A stretch of 64,000 nt of DNA from Mustela lutreola. Taxonomy: Eukaryota > Chordata > Mammalia > Carnivora > Mustelidae. Below are positions 35,570 to 46,900 of this stretch, in pieces. Position 1 is the stretch's first letter. Every line of letters begins with the position of its first letter. The translations under genes and the position numbers were made by a program. Location of the stretch: contig NC_081291.1 in the NCBI RefSeq assembly GCF_030435805.1, positions 12,547,001 to 12,611,000 of the forward strand, given 5' to 3'. Below the pieces are notes generated by a model, which was given only the letters and a program-made list of their open reading frames with translations, made no database searches and was not told where the DNA came from.

Positions 35570-37035
35570 TGTGTATCTTGTCTGTGCTGTCATGTCCTAA
35601 TTAGGGTGACAGTGGTTTTGCTACCTTGGAGGGTAGCCTTTTGGGGGAGGCAGAAGGTTGAGCTGGTTGTTCTCCTGTGGTGTGTGACATGGACTCCACA
35701 CCTGTGTGTGAGCCATCCTCTGTGAGACCAGAGTAGACAGAATTCTCTCCTGCACCTGTCAGAGGAGATTGGGGAACCCAGCCCAGAGAACTGATGCTAC
35801 TCCACCCAGCAGGATGTGGGAAGGCAGACTATAATGGTGAGACAGGTGGAGTGTGGAGATTGGATCAGACTGGATCAGACACTCACAGAACTGGATTGTC
35901 AGGTTACCAGAGGGACTAAGGGTCCCCGTAAGGGCAGAGACCATGAATTTAGAATGGGGCCAATTGGTTCCATGTGGTATAGACTGAGGACAGCAAAGCA
36001 GCTTAGAAGACAAAAAAAAGATGTCAAATTCAGTGATAACTACCCACTTTAGGTAAACATGGGGCCCTTTTTGTGGATGCTCATGGTCCTTCTCCAGATG
36101 GTTCTCTGCTTACTCCCACCTTTCATTTGGAGGAGAGGAGGCTCAGAGATGGTACTTTCTTTCTCAGAAGCACACAGCAAAAGAAGACTGAAGACTGGCT
36201 CTGATGACTACACTGGATGTGTGTTTCAGGCAATGCTCTCTGGGAGCCCGAATGGAGTGGAAGCAGAGAAGGAGCCTGGGGCTGTGAGCAGTGCAGGGGA
36301 GAGGAGTGGAGTCACATAGATGGAGAGGAGCTGAGCACGGGGGCAGCTATTTTGTAGACGGCGAGGATGCTGAGTGAAGGGGAATGAGGCACAGAAGGGA
36401 GCTAACACCGGTGTCTGGGTTTCTGAGACGGACACCTGCATGGCCACCAGACTATTTCCTGGTCATCAGCAGAGCCTTCCTCACTCCAGGAAGGTCCCTC
36501 CCCATCCTGCTGCTTCTGTGTCCTCTAGGCTCCATTCTGACCCCTATTGTGGGGGATCCTTGGGAACAAGACCCCAGGGAGACCGTGGGGTACAATTATG
36601 GCTGGGTCCTGTCCCAGAGCCCAGGATTTCGGGAGCTCTAGGCAGCAAATGAGGCTCTTATTATTTATAAAAACATATTTTTGTTTTATTTTATGGCAGA
36701 CGACAGGTGCAGAGGTTTGAGTCAATGATATTTCTGGCTCACTGCTTTTGATAATTTTGATAATGCCCTTTTCTATTTTTGTTCATATTCTCTTTCTGCC
36801 ACCCTGTTTCCCTCCAGTTTCAACAACCATTCTAAGACACTGAAGTCATGCTCTTTGATTTGTGTATGCTCTTGTAGATAGGTATTGTCTCTCTGCGTGT
36901 ACCTATGTTGTAAATGATATTTTTCCTTTTTTTTAATTTCATAGAAAATTGGTCACTTTTAGATTTATAGAGAAGTTTTTAGTTTACAGAAAAAGGCATA
37001 CCTCCTCTCTCCCGCATACCATTTCCTCTTCTACC
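35570..37035. other. Right-arm sequence with no partner in the left arm; no gene seen
   Basis: Replaces about 170 bp of the left arm. It has short open frames only, no family resemblance and no splice-bounded exon chain that I can support. The end (about 36930 on) resembles an ancient L1 3' UTR that also occurs in the left arm. Confidence 0.5.
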
Positions 37036-37261
37036 CCTTGTGTTAGTGTAGTACATTTGTTCCAGTTGGTGAGCCAATATGGATACATTATTATTAAATC
37101 AGCCCATGGGTTACATTAGAGTTCACTGTCTGTGTTGCACATTGTGTAAGTTTGACAAATGTATAGTGATATGCATCATTCAGAAGAATTTCAGGGGCTC
37201 TGTACTTCATGTACCCAAATGGGATTATACTGGAGCATTCATCTCATTTTTGGGTCATTCA

Positions 37262-37492
37262 CTCAATATTATTTTAAAGCATTTTTATTTACATTGAATT
37301 AATTGACCCATAATGTACTATGGTTTTATAGGTACAAGCCTGTGACTCATTAGTCTTATATAATACCCAGTGCTCATTACATCACCTGCCCTCCTTAATG
37401 TCCATCACCCAGTTATCCCATCCCTCCACTCCCTTCCCCTCCAGCAATCTTCAGTTTTTTCCCTATGATTAAGAGTCTCTAAGGGTCCTTTA
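37262..37492 (-). mobile_element. L1 3' end, right arm only
   Basis: Reverse 3' UTR of an older carnivore L1 type (acccagtgctcattacatca, aatgtccatcacccag). The left arm near 18200-18260 lacks it. Confidence 0.75.
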
Positions 37493-38168
37493 GTCTGCTG
37501 AGTGTGCATCCAACTGCTGCCTGGGACTCCAGTGTTTGCGTCCAACCCATGTGACCTGCCCTCTTTCCACTTATGGACAAGCACTTTCCACATTCCCCGC
37601 TACAAGCAATGCTAGAGAACATTCCCTGACATGTTCCCTTATAAATACCTGTCAGCAATGGAGATAGATACTCAGGAGCACATGTGCTAGTGCACAGAGC
37701 ACAGGAACTATTAATTTTAACCCTCTAGTTCTCACAGGCAGTGCACTAATGTTGCTTTCTCCCCATACCTGATCAGCACTGGGTACTTTCTAATTTGGGA
37801 CCTTAAATACGTAGACACTGAATTTCCACTGCATTTCTCTTTCTCTCCTCTCTCTCTCTCTCTTTCTTTTTAGCATGTTTTCATTTGCTTGTGCTATACC
37901 CAATGTGAGCTCTCTCTTCACACCTTTGCTCATTTCTGCATTGAGATTTCTACTCCTTGTAGATGGAACTGGTTTTTTGTTTATTCTACATGATATTCCC
38001 TGCTCAGTAGTGGACAATGACAGTGATCTTTCCTCACCTTTCCATCTACTCTTAGCTGGATCTACAACATCATTTGTTGAACAAATACTCTTCCTGTTGA
38101 TGTTTTCATTTTTTCAAAAACACCTAATATTTGTGTTTCTGAAGTTTGTTTAAGAAGTCCTTCTCCAA

Positions 38169-38321
38169 AGGGAGTTGTGGGAAATTGGAAGGGCAGGTGA
38201 ACCATGAGAGACAATGTACCAGGTGGTGGGTATTATAGAGGGCACGGATTGCATGGAGCACTGGGTGTGGTGCAAAAATAGTGAATACTGTTATGCTGAA
38301 AATAAAAAATAAATTAAAAAA
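38169..38321 (+). mobile_element. Very short L1 3' end with perfect duplication, right arm only
   Basis: About 150 bp of 3' UTR ending gaatactgttatgctgaaaa plus A-tail. A 17-bp duplication aagaagtccttctccaa lies at 38152-38168 and 38322-38338. The left arm near 17540-17575 lacks it. Confidence 0.92.
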
Positions 38322-38914
38322 AAGAAGTCCTTCTCCAACCCTAGATCAACAAAATTCTTCTCCTATACCTTCTCCTATTAACTTCCCATGGTCATATTTC
38401 ATATTTATGTCTTGAATCCTGGAATCCACCTTTGCATATGGTCTTGGGCAGAAATTCAGATTGAGTTTGCTTCATCAAAGGACCAGTTTTCCCACCACAA
38501 ACTCCTAAACAATCCAGCTTTTCCCTTTGACTTGTGCTCCCACCTTTAGCACATGTTAAGCTGTGACTCATGTGGGGGTATTTTCTGAGGTATCCAATCA
38601 ATTTGATCAGTGTCTGTGTCTGTTCCAGGTTCACACTTAAAAATGACTATAATGTGTATGTCTATGATGAGTCTTCACACCTGCCAGAGCATTCCTTTCC
38701 TATTGACTCCACTTTTAGAAGATTAGTATGGTTTTGCACTGACCTTAGTTTTCAGAAGGGATTTGAGGAAACTGCTATGAGATATACAGCTGACTCACTG
38801 AAAGGGTAGTTGCTCTGGTGCTCTGATTTGAGGAAGAAGTGTTATCATTTCCATACTCACTGACCTCATCTGAGAGTGTAGGTTTTTCTGTATGCAAATC
38901 ACCTTCTACATTTT

Positions 38915-39098
38915 TAAAAATTTATTTATTTGACAGAGAGAGAGAGATCACAAGTAGGCAGAGAGGCAGCCAGAGAGAGAAGGGGAAGCAAGCTCCCTGC
39001 TGAGCAGAGAGCCGGATGTGGGGCTCGATCCCAGGTTCCCGAGATCATGACCGGAGCCAAAGGCAGAGGCTTAACCCACTGAGCCACCCAGGCACCCC
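38915..39098 (-). mobile_element. CanSINE, young, right arm only
   Basis: Nearly consensus in form, ending gagccacccaggcacccc. A 17-bp duplication atcaccttctacatttt lies at 38898-38914 and 39099-39115. The left arm has the empty site near 16960-16990. Confidence 0.93.
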
Positions 39099-39396
39099 AT
39101 CACCTTCTACATTTTATTATTGTTAAAAAATTTCTGAATTTGGAGGCATTCATATGTTTGATTGATTCCTAGATATTTTACAACAGAGGCTTCCAAAGTG
39201 TGGCATGAGGACCCTAGGGTCCCAGAGACCATTTTGGGGGGACCATCAGGTTCTCAGTTTTCCAGTGAAGCTGATGATGAATTTTCACCATATGCTTCAA
39301 CTCCAACCACATATTGCCACAGCCTGAATGAAGAAGTAGATACAAGCATCATCTTGTCTCCCACCCAGCCAGCATGGGACAAATTTGCTAAAATGT

Positions 39397-39557
39397 AAGA
39401 AGAAGGAGGAGGAAGAGGAGGAGGAGAAAGAAGAAGAAGAAGAAGAAGAAGAAGAAGAAGAAGAAGAAGAAGAAGAAGAAGAAGAAGAAAAAGAAGAAGA
39501 AGGAGGAGGAAGAGGAGGAAGAGGAGGAGGAGGAGGAAGAGGAGGAGGGGAAAGAAA
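39397..39557 (+). repeat. 161-bp uninterrupted polypurine GAA/GGA tract
   Basis: Every base from 39397 to 39557 is A or G, with a central (GAA)n run and GGA/GAGG ends. The left-arm partner at 16610-16676 has 67 uninterrupted pyrimidines. Long glutamate or leucine/phenylalanine frames over it are artefacts. Confidence 0.97.
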
Positions 39558-40068
39558 CCGCTCTTGTCACTAAATGTTAATTTTATAAAAGTAGTTACTT
39601 TCCTAAATAATTGTTACTTACATTGACATTGAACAGGTTGATTTTTCTTTAGTATGTATCCATAATTGAATATTGTCAGAAAAATCTGTGTTTCTTTCTA
39701 AACTGGTGAACAAGGGGAGTGATAATGCCCCAAACAAAAGCCCATTAAAAGCTCAACTTTTCTTGAATGTAAAGAAATCGCCAGACTAAAATGCTAGAGA
39801 GCTGTTTCTTTATACTTTGTGTCACTCCTGGGAATGGTATCTTACTTTTTAATTCAAATTCATACTTTGAATGATGACTACTGGTATAAGTCTATGAGAA
39901 ATACTGGTTTTTGTTTTTTTTTTTTTGGAAGCAGATCTTGTCTTCTACAGCTCAGTGCTCTCTCACACTGTGATATGTTCTTACTTCATTCTTCAGCTTT
40001 TTCTGGGTGAACAAGCCAGTCTCTTCCTTTCCAATCCTTACATACCTTCTTTCTTTTTCTTTTCTCAG

Positions 40069-40115
40069 AGCACCACTCACGGCTTTCAGTTCCATGCTAA
40101 AGAACAACAGAAACA
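40069..40115 (+). other. Putative 5' exon with start codon for the OR at 40282-41211
   Basis: A strong pyrimidine tract ending in TTTTCTCAG (to 40068) precedes 47 bases that end at a GTGAGTATCC donor (40116). The ATG at 40094 gives 22 coding bases. Joined to the acceptor CAG at 40247-40249 it reads MLKNNRNNAASGAGQNYS in frame with MVSEF. This is the clearest of the three sister exons. Splicing is inferred from sequence only. Confidence 0.62.
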
Positions 40116-40281
40116 GTGAGTATCCTTGTCATTTTCCCAATCCTAAGACACTGCATCTGTGTTCCTCCATTTTGTATATTTTCTAGGATATATTGTTATA
40201 TAGATTCATGATCTTCTGATTGTCTTCATTCCCTCTATGATTTGAGCAGATGCAGCATCTGGGGCTGGTCAGAACTATAGC

Positions 40282-41211
40282 ATGGTGTCTGAATTCATCC
40301 TCGTGGGCTTCTCCAACTTTCCACAGCATCTCCTACCTATCTTCTTCCTGCTGTACCTGCTGATGTACCTGTTCACGCTGCTGGGGAACCTGCTCATCAT
40401 GGCCACTGTCTGGAGTGAGCGCAGCCTACATACACCCATGTACCTCTTTCTGTGTGCTCTGTCAACCTCCGAGATTCTGTTCACTGTTGCCGTCACGCCT
40501 CGCATGCTGGTTGACATGCTCTCCAGCCACCGTTCCATCACCTTCATGGCCTGTGCCAGTCAGATGTTCTTTTCCTTCACATTTGGCTTCACCCACTCCT
40601 TCCTGCTTATGATCATGGGCTATGACCGCTACGTGGCCATCTGCCACCCCCTGCGCTACAACGTGCTCATGAGCACCCGCACCTGTGCCCGTCTGGTGTC
40701 TTGGACCTGGGCTGGTGGCTCAGTCATGGGGATGATGGTGACCCTGATAGTTTTTCACCTTACCTTCTGTGGGTCTAACATCATTCACCATTTTCTCTGC
40801 CACGTGTTTTCTCTCTTGAAGTTGGCCTGTGGGAATGAGAATTCTTCTGTCACCTTGGGTGTGATCCTGGTGTGTGTCACAGCTCTGATGGGATGTTTAT
40901 TCCTCATCATGCTCTCGTATGTCTTCATTGTAGCTGCCATATTGAGGATCCCCTCAGCTGAAGGCAGGCACAAGACCTTCTCCACATGTGTGTCCCACCT
41001 CACTGTGGTCATTGTGCACTACAGTTTTGCATCCATTATCTACCTCAAGCCCAAGGGCCCCCATTCTATGGACAGTAACACTCTGATGGCCACCACCTAT
41101 ACAGTCTTCACTCCCTTTCTCAGCCCAATCATTTTCAGCCTCAGGAATAAGGAGCTCAAGAATGCCATAAGGAGAAGTTTTCAGAGAAAATTCAGTCCCC
41201 TAAGCTCTTGA
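40282..41211 (+). CDS. Olfactory receptor, OR10H-like, main coding exon
   Basis: An open frame of 309 codons plus stop encodes a complete class II OR. Motifs: FILVGF before TM1, [69 protein letters not shown]. It is the mirror partner of the OR at 14960-15889. Its 3' flank (41212-43830) is repeated at 84-2600. In-frame sequence extends back to the acceptor at 40248-40249, so the exon is probably 40250-41211. With the exon at 40069-40115 the protein is 327 residues and has an N-terminal NYS sequon. Nothing in the sequence suggests inactivation. Confidence 0.92.
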   Translation: MVSEFILVGFSNFPQHLLPIFFLLYLLMYLFTLLGNLLIMATVWSERSLHTPMYLFLCALSTSEILFTVAVTPRMLVDMLSSHRSITFMACASQMFFSFTFGFTHSFLLMIMGYDRYVAICHPLRYNVLMSTRTCARLVSWTWAGGSVMGMMVTLIVFHLTFCGSNIIHHFLCHVFSLLKLACGNENSSVTLGVILVCVTALMGCLFLIMLSYVFIVAAILRIPSAEGRHKTFSTCVSHLTVVIVHYSFASIIYLKPKGPHSMDSNTLMATTYTVFTPFLSPIIFSLRNKELKNAIRRSFQRKFSPLSS

Positions 41212-41835
41212 TAGCCATTTTGTTGGTGAGAAAATAGGATAGCTGGGCTGGGGATAATGATGAATCTCTCCGCAGGACTTTTGTAGAGATTTAATATATG
41301 AAAATACTGAAAGGTATGGTTGGACACATGCATAGGTATTGGAGCATGCTACATATTTGTTTTTCTTCAATTTGTTTGCCCCCTTTTGCATAATAACTAG
41401 CGATCATTATCTCTTGTTCTTTCCTCTGTGAGATGAAGTTCATACCATTGCTTATGTCTAAGAATGTGTTTTCTGCCTATGAGCCAGAGCCAAGCATCAT
41501 ATGGATGTTTTGGGGCACTGAAGCCAATGGTTCTTCTTGAATGGAGAAACCAGGAAAGACTTGTTTCCTCCAACATAAGTATAAACAGAAATTAGCATAA
41601 TAATGAATGCCACCAACATTGCAGTTTTTGGGGGGTAGGGCATTGTGTCCAGTGCTTTATAGTCACCGTTTAATATAAAAATATACAAAAAAGTAAATAA
41701 ACTATTTGTTTCCATGAAGGTATTTGACTCTGTCCAGTCCCTTCGGTCTGTAGGTGATCGATCCAAGGGGAATTTTTCTATACTGATCTGAATTGTGTGA
41801 AGGATGTCAGAATATGAAGTGAAGAGTAGGAGGGA

Positions 41836-41991
41836 CTATGGACTCTGAAAAACAATCTGAGGGTTTTGAAGGGGCGGTGGGTGGGAGGTTGGGGGAACCA
41901 GGTGGTGGGTACTAGAGAGGGCACGGATTGCATGGAGCACTGGGTGTGGTGCAAAAAACAATGAATAATGTTACGCTGAAAAGAAAAAAAA
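41836..41991 (+). mobile_element. Very short L1 3' end with perfect duplication
   Basis: 3' UTR only, with a 13-bp duplication agagtaggaggga at 41823-41835 and 41992-42004. The duplicate flank near 690 is empty. Confidence 0.92.
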
Positions 41992-42087
41992 AGAGTAGGA
42001 GGGAGAAAGCGAGGGACTAGAGAGGGGGTCAGAGTGGAGGAGTAGAGGGCTCAGTGTATGAAAACACACAAAATGTTAAAAGTGTGT

Positions 42088-42147
42088 ACCCCTGGGGATA
42101 AAAATATATGTTTATAAAAAATAAAAAAATTTATTAAAAAAAAAAAA
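42088..42147 (+). mobile_element. 60-bp L1 tail insertion
   Basis: Only acccctggggataaaaatat plus tgtttataaaa and A-rich tail. A 13-bp duplication gttaaaagtgtgt lies at 42075-42087 and 42148-42160. The duplicate flank near 775 is empty. Confidence 0.88.
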
Positions 42148-43064
42148 GTTAAAAGTGTGTTGCTATCTGACATCTTATAGAAATCCTTTCCCTTCTTTCT
42201 CACCTGACTTTCAGTGAAACATCAATTTCTCATTCCTGTGTTTTACTTGAGTCTATCTGGGAGATGTGTTGGAGGGCACGGCAGTATCTCAGGATGGCAC
42301 AAAGAGAGATCAGGGTATGCGTACTTTCTTTACAGATTAGAAATGTTGCAGGACGTCACCCATGAATGAAGGAGTCACATGAAATTTTACATCTGTCTGA
42401 GTTCCATGCTGGGGTTTGGGAATACCATATATCTAAACATCCAAGAAGAGGATCTTTTTTTGGTGTAAGTTCATGCTCAAAGCTGTGGCCAGATATTTAG
42501 GCTGCAGATGGAAGGTGTTTTATAATAATAAATGTAAAAATGGCTATCACATATGAGCACTTGCAGTTTGCCAAATGTTGTGGGAAGGGTTTCCTGTACA
42601 TTCACTCTTCTACATCTCAAAATAAATAATTATTTTTAAACATTTAGATATGACTCAAATCTATTCCTATTCACATTTTTGTAAAGCAGTAAATGCAAAT
42701 CTGAGAGATGATTTGTCCCAGACACAGTGCCCTGGAGTGGTGAAGCAGGAATTCATTACAATCTGCATATGTGTGCCCTTGGTGATCAGGAATGCACCTC
42801 TCTCAGATGCCTGCAGAGGGAAGTGTGGTCCTGACTGGGAGAGGAAGACTGTCATTAGAAGGAACAGACACCCTTTGGGGTGGGAGGGCAGGTGCAGCCC
42901 TAAACACACACCTCTTCACACAGCCAGAGAGAAACACTGACTCTAGAGGAGTTACAGAGACACTTTGTGACACTTGTCACATTGACACTGACATGAGACC
43001 CTGGGGTTCCATTTCATTATTTTACAATTACTGATGTTAACGACTAATGCCAACCCACCACCCC

Positions 43065-43510
43065 TAAGAGGTCCTTTTCCAGAGCCTGTGACTGTGTTCC
43101 CTTCCCCAGCAAAAGGGACTGCATGTGATGAGATGCAGTTAATCCTCTGAGGCAGAGGGATTGCCCTGGATCATCCAGGTGGGCTTGCTATAACTGCAAG
43201 TGTCCTTCTAGAAGGGGGCAGGAGGGGTCAGACACAGAGAGAAGTCGGTGATGTGACACTGGAAGGAGGGATTGGAGTAGCTGAGCCAGGAACCTTGAGC
43301 CAAGGAATGCCTGCTGCCTCTGGCAGCTGGGAAAGCAGGAGACAGAACCTCCCCTGGATCCCCTGAAGGATGCAGCCCTGCTCACACCTTGACTCACAGC
43401 TGGTGACCCTGATTTTGGCTTCTGGCCTCCAGCATAGAGGAGGATAGATATGTGTGGTTTTAAGTCACTAGGTTTATGTGCTTTGTTACAGCAGCCTTAG
43501 AAACCTGACT
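43065..43510 (+). mobile_element. Solitary LTR-like fossil, MLT1 (ERVL-MaLR) type, duplicate
   Basis: Duplicate of 1880-2325, carried along by the segmental duplication rather than a separate insertion. Confidence 0.45.
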
Positions 43511-44209
43511 CATGGAATGGCATCCTGTCATTCTATGTGATTTGTTTCATGAAACAAATGTTTCATGAACAAATTAGTTTCAAGCCAGATTCGTAGGCCA
43601 TTCTCTATGGAGAAGACTTAGGGCATTGCGATCACTCATGAGAAGGGCAAAGTATCCTTGGAAGTCCATCAGCAAAGGTGAAGGAGTCCTGATAGCCCAG
43701 CTGCAGGATTTGGTCATTGGCAGCAAGGCCCTTGGGGAGTGTCGTGAGGACACATACCACCTTGCAGCTGTAGAGTACCCAGGCCAGGACCTAGAACCCA
43801 GCATCTGTCTGTACTTATGACTCGAGTCCTTCACATCCATAGAATGTGCAGAAAGTCACACTGTTTGCCAGTAGGGAAAAAAAAGTAAAACCACAGTTTT
43901 TGACACTCTTAGAATATTTTGCAGGCTTCACATGGTTCAGAGACTTTACTATCTGCACTTCACTGTAGTCTATATGAATTGTTTTTTGAATAACATGATT
44001 GCTGTGCAGTACACATGGGTACTTTATTCCCCTCGTGAATCTCCCCATTAGATTGTAAGCTTCTTGGGGTCAGGGTCTCTGTCTTGCTTACCATTGTAGC
44101 CTTACTATGCTTGACTCATAGTAGATACTTAATATTTGTTAATTGCCTGAAAAACTCAACTTAGTAAATAATGATCTAGTGCAATTAGAATATATTTTGT
44201 ACTATGCTA

Positions 44210-46290
44210 TAATTGTATTGTTCCATTATATAAAACAATATATATTAAATTATATATAGCATATATTATATACTATGATACTCTATATGATAGTATATGT
44301 AACAAAACAAAACTGGGGACATCAAGTTGCCTGATTTCAAGCTTTACTACAAATCTGTGATCACCAAGACAGCATCGTACTGGCATAAAATCAGACACAT
44401 AGACCAGTGGAACAGAGTAGAGAGTCCAGATATGGACCCTGAACTCTATGGTCAAATTATCTTCAACAAAGCAGAAAAAAATATCCAGGGGAAAAAAGAC
44501 AGTCTCTTCCATAAATGGTTCTGGGAAAATTGGACAGCTATATGTAGAAGAATGAAACTCAACCATTCTCTTACACCATACACAAAGATAAACTCAAAAT
44601 GGATAAAAAACCTCAACATGAGACAGGAATCCATCAGAATTCTAGAGGAGAACATAGGCAGTTCAATATCAGCCACAGCAACTTCTTTCAAGATACGTCT
44701 CCAAAGGCAATGGAAACAAAAGCGAAAATAAACTCTTGGGACTTCATCAAGATCAAATGCTTCTGCACAGCAAAGGAAACAGTTAAGAAAACAAAGAAGC
44801 AACCCACGGAATGGGAGAAGATATTTGCAAATGACAGTACAGACAAAAGGCTGATATCCAGGATCTATCAAAAACTCCTCAAACTCAATACACACAAAAC
44901 ACAATCATATCAAAAAATGGGCAGAAGATATGAACAGACACTTCTCCAATCAAGACATACAAATGGCTATCAGACACATGAAAAAATGTTCATTATCACT
45001 AGCCCTCAGGGAGATTCAAATTAAAACCACATTGACATTGACATTACACCAGTTAGAAAGGCCAAAATTAGCAAGACAGGAAACAACATGTGTTGGAGGG
45101 GATGTGGAGAAAGGGGAACCCTCTTACACTGTTGGTGGGAATGCAAGTTGGTGCAGCCTCTTTGGAGAACAGTGTGGAGATTCCTCAAGAAATAAAAAAT
45201 AGAACTTCCCTATGACCCTGCCATTGCACTACTGGGTATTTACCCCAAAGATACAGATGTAGTGAAAAGGAGGGCCATCTGTACCCCAATGTTTATAGCA
45301 GCAATGGCCACAGTCACCAAACTGTGGAAAGAACCAAGATGCCCTTCAATGGATGAATGGATAAGGAAGATGTGGTCCATATACACTATGGAGTATTATG
45401 CCTCTATCAGAAAGGATGAATACCCAACTTTTGTAGCAACATGGACAGGACTGGAAGAGATTATGCTGAGTGAAATAAGTCAAGCAGAGAGAGTCAATTA
45501 TCATATGGTTTCACTTATTTGTGGAGCATAACAAATAACATGGAGAACATGAGGAGATGAAGAGGAGAAGGGAGTTGAGGGAAATTGGAGGGGGAGATGA
45601 GAGACTATGGACTATGAAAAACAATCTGAGGGTTTTGACGGGGCAGGGGGTGGGAAGTTGGGTGAGCCTGGTGGTGGGTATTGTGGAGGGCATGTGTTGC
45701 ATGGAGCACTGGGTGTGGTGCATAAACAATGAATTCTGGTACACTGAAAAATTTAAAAAATAAAAAATTATTAAAAAAATAATATATAGTATATATTATA
45801 TACTATGATACTATGTATGATAGTATATATGACATAATATACTATAATAATATGGTATATATATTAATATGATAATATATAGTGTATGTTTTATATTATA
45901 TGATATATATTATATAGCAATATATAAATATAATTTATATAATTTCATAAAATAATTATATTGATAAATATATAACTTGTTAATATATTGTACTATATAT
46001 TAATATATTATGCATATATTATTGCATGTAATGTATATTATTGCATATTATTATTGATAATTATTTATTAATTATGCATTTTATATAACATATGGTTGTT
46101 ACAAATAATATATAATCTAATTTAATTATTATCAAATGCAATAATTATTAACATAACATAACACAGTATATGTTTTTATAATGTATATGATTATATATTA
46201 ATGTGATTATACATGTAATATAATAATAATTTAATGAAATTTAATACTACATAACATATAATATTACATTATAATATGAATAGATATTTA
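44210..46290. repeat. AT-rich low-complexity region split by an L1
   Basis: Short TATA/ATAT words with near repeats such as gtatatattatatactatga. The L1 at 44311-45778 lies inside. No gene. Confidence 0.85.
44311..45778 (+). mobile_element. L1 3' portion inserted in AT-rich DNA
   Basis: ORF2 C-terminal region (several overlapping open pieces, zinc-knuckle [11 protein letters not shown]-like) and 3' UTR ending gcactgggtgtggtgcataa and an A-tail. About 50-bp AT-rich direct repeats lie on both sides (44252-44305 and 45780-45838). Confidence 0.88.
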
Positions 46291-46732
46291 GAGACTTATT
46301 ATAGGAAGAGGTAAGGAACCAACCCAATGTAGGCTTGGGGTTTTTGAGCAGTGGTTTAAAGCTCAAATTTCTTAAACAGATTTTCATGCAATTAACATGG
46401 TAGAGTTTTGTATAAAAGGAAAAAGCACCATGTAATTCTTACTAAGGCTTGCACACAGCTCAGAGTTGATGCAAGCATACTGGGCATAGTGATGTGAGAT
46501 GTGCATTATTCTTTCAAAGATAGAATGCCAACCAGCACCAGATTGTTCCAATTCAAATTTTTTATTAGAGATCCCAGTATAAATTTTTTAAGGAAAGATT
46601 AGACTTGTTTCTTCTTGAATTTACCCTTCCTACTTAGAAAAATGGCTGGAGGTCCTGACGAGCTCTGAAGTAGGATTCAACCCGGGTGTGGCTGAATATA
46701 GACCCTGAGCTCCTTCCACTGGTATTTTAGAA

Positions 46733-46900
46733 TAGTAGTCATAACAATTATTAATATTATTTTGAATCCTTACTATGCACCAGGACCCATGCTGAGCATT
46801 TGAGGTGCATGATCTTATATAAACCCCAAATAGCTCTTTGAAACACAGACCAATACCATGAACACCATGTTGCAAAAGGAGGGGCTACAGTTGGAAGGTG
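46733..46900 (-). mobile_element. MIR-like ancient SINE
   Basis: ttactatgcaccaggaccca and following bases match a reverse MIR. The flanks are AT-rich and without a gene. Confidence 0.5.

Larger units (their letters stand above)
37040..41215. repeat. Inverted segmental duplication, right arm (OR part)
   Basis: Mirror of 14700-18480. Longer because of an L1 3' end at about 37262-37492, an L1 tail at 38169-38321, a CanSINE at 38915-39098 and an expanded GAA/GGA tract. Confidence 0.8.
41130..43830. repeat. Duplicated OR 3' flank, copy 2
   Basis: Partner of 1-2600. It carries extra L1 tails at 41836-41991 and 42088-42147, each with target-site duplications and with an empty site in copy 1. Confidence 0.8.

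Noticed and set aside
39385-39573. Poly-Glu and poly-Phe/Leu/Ser frames
   Set aside because: Direct translation of the GAA/GGA microsatellite.
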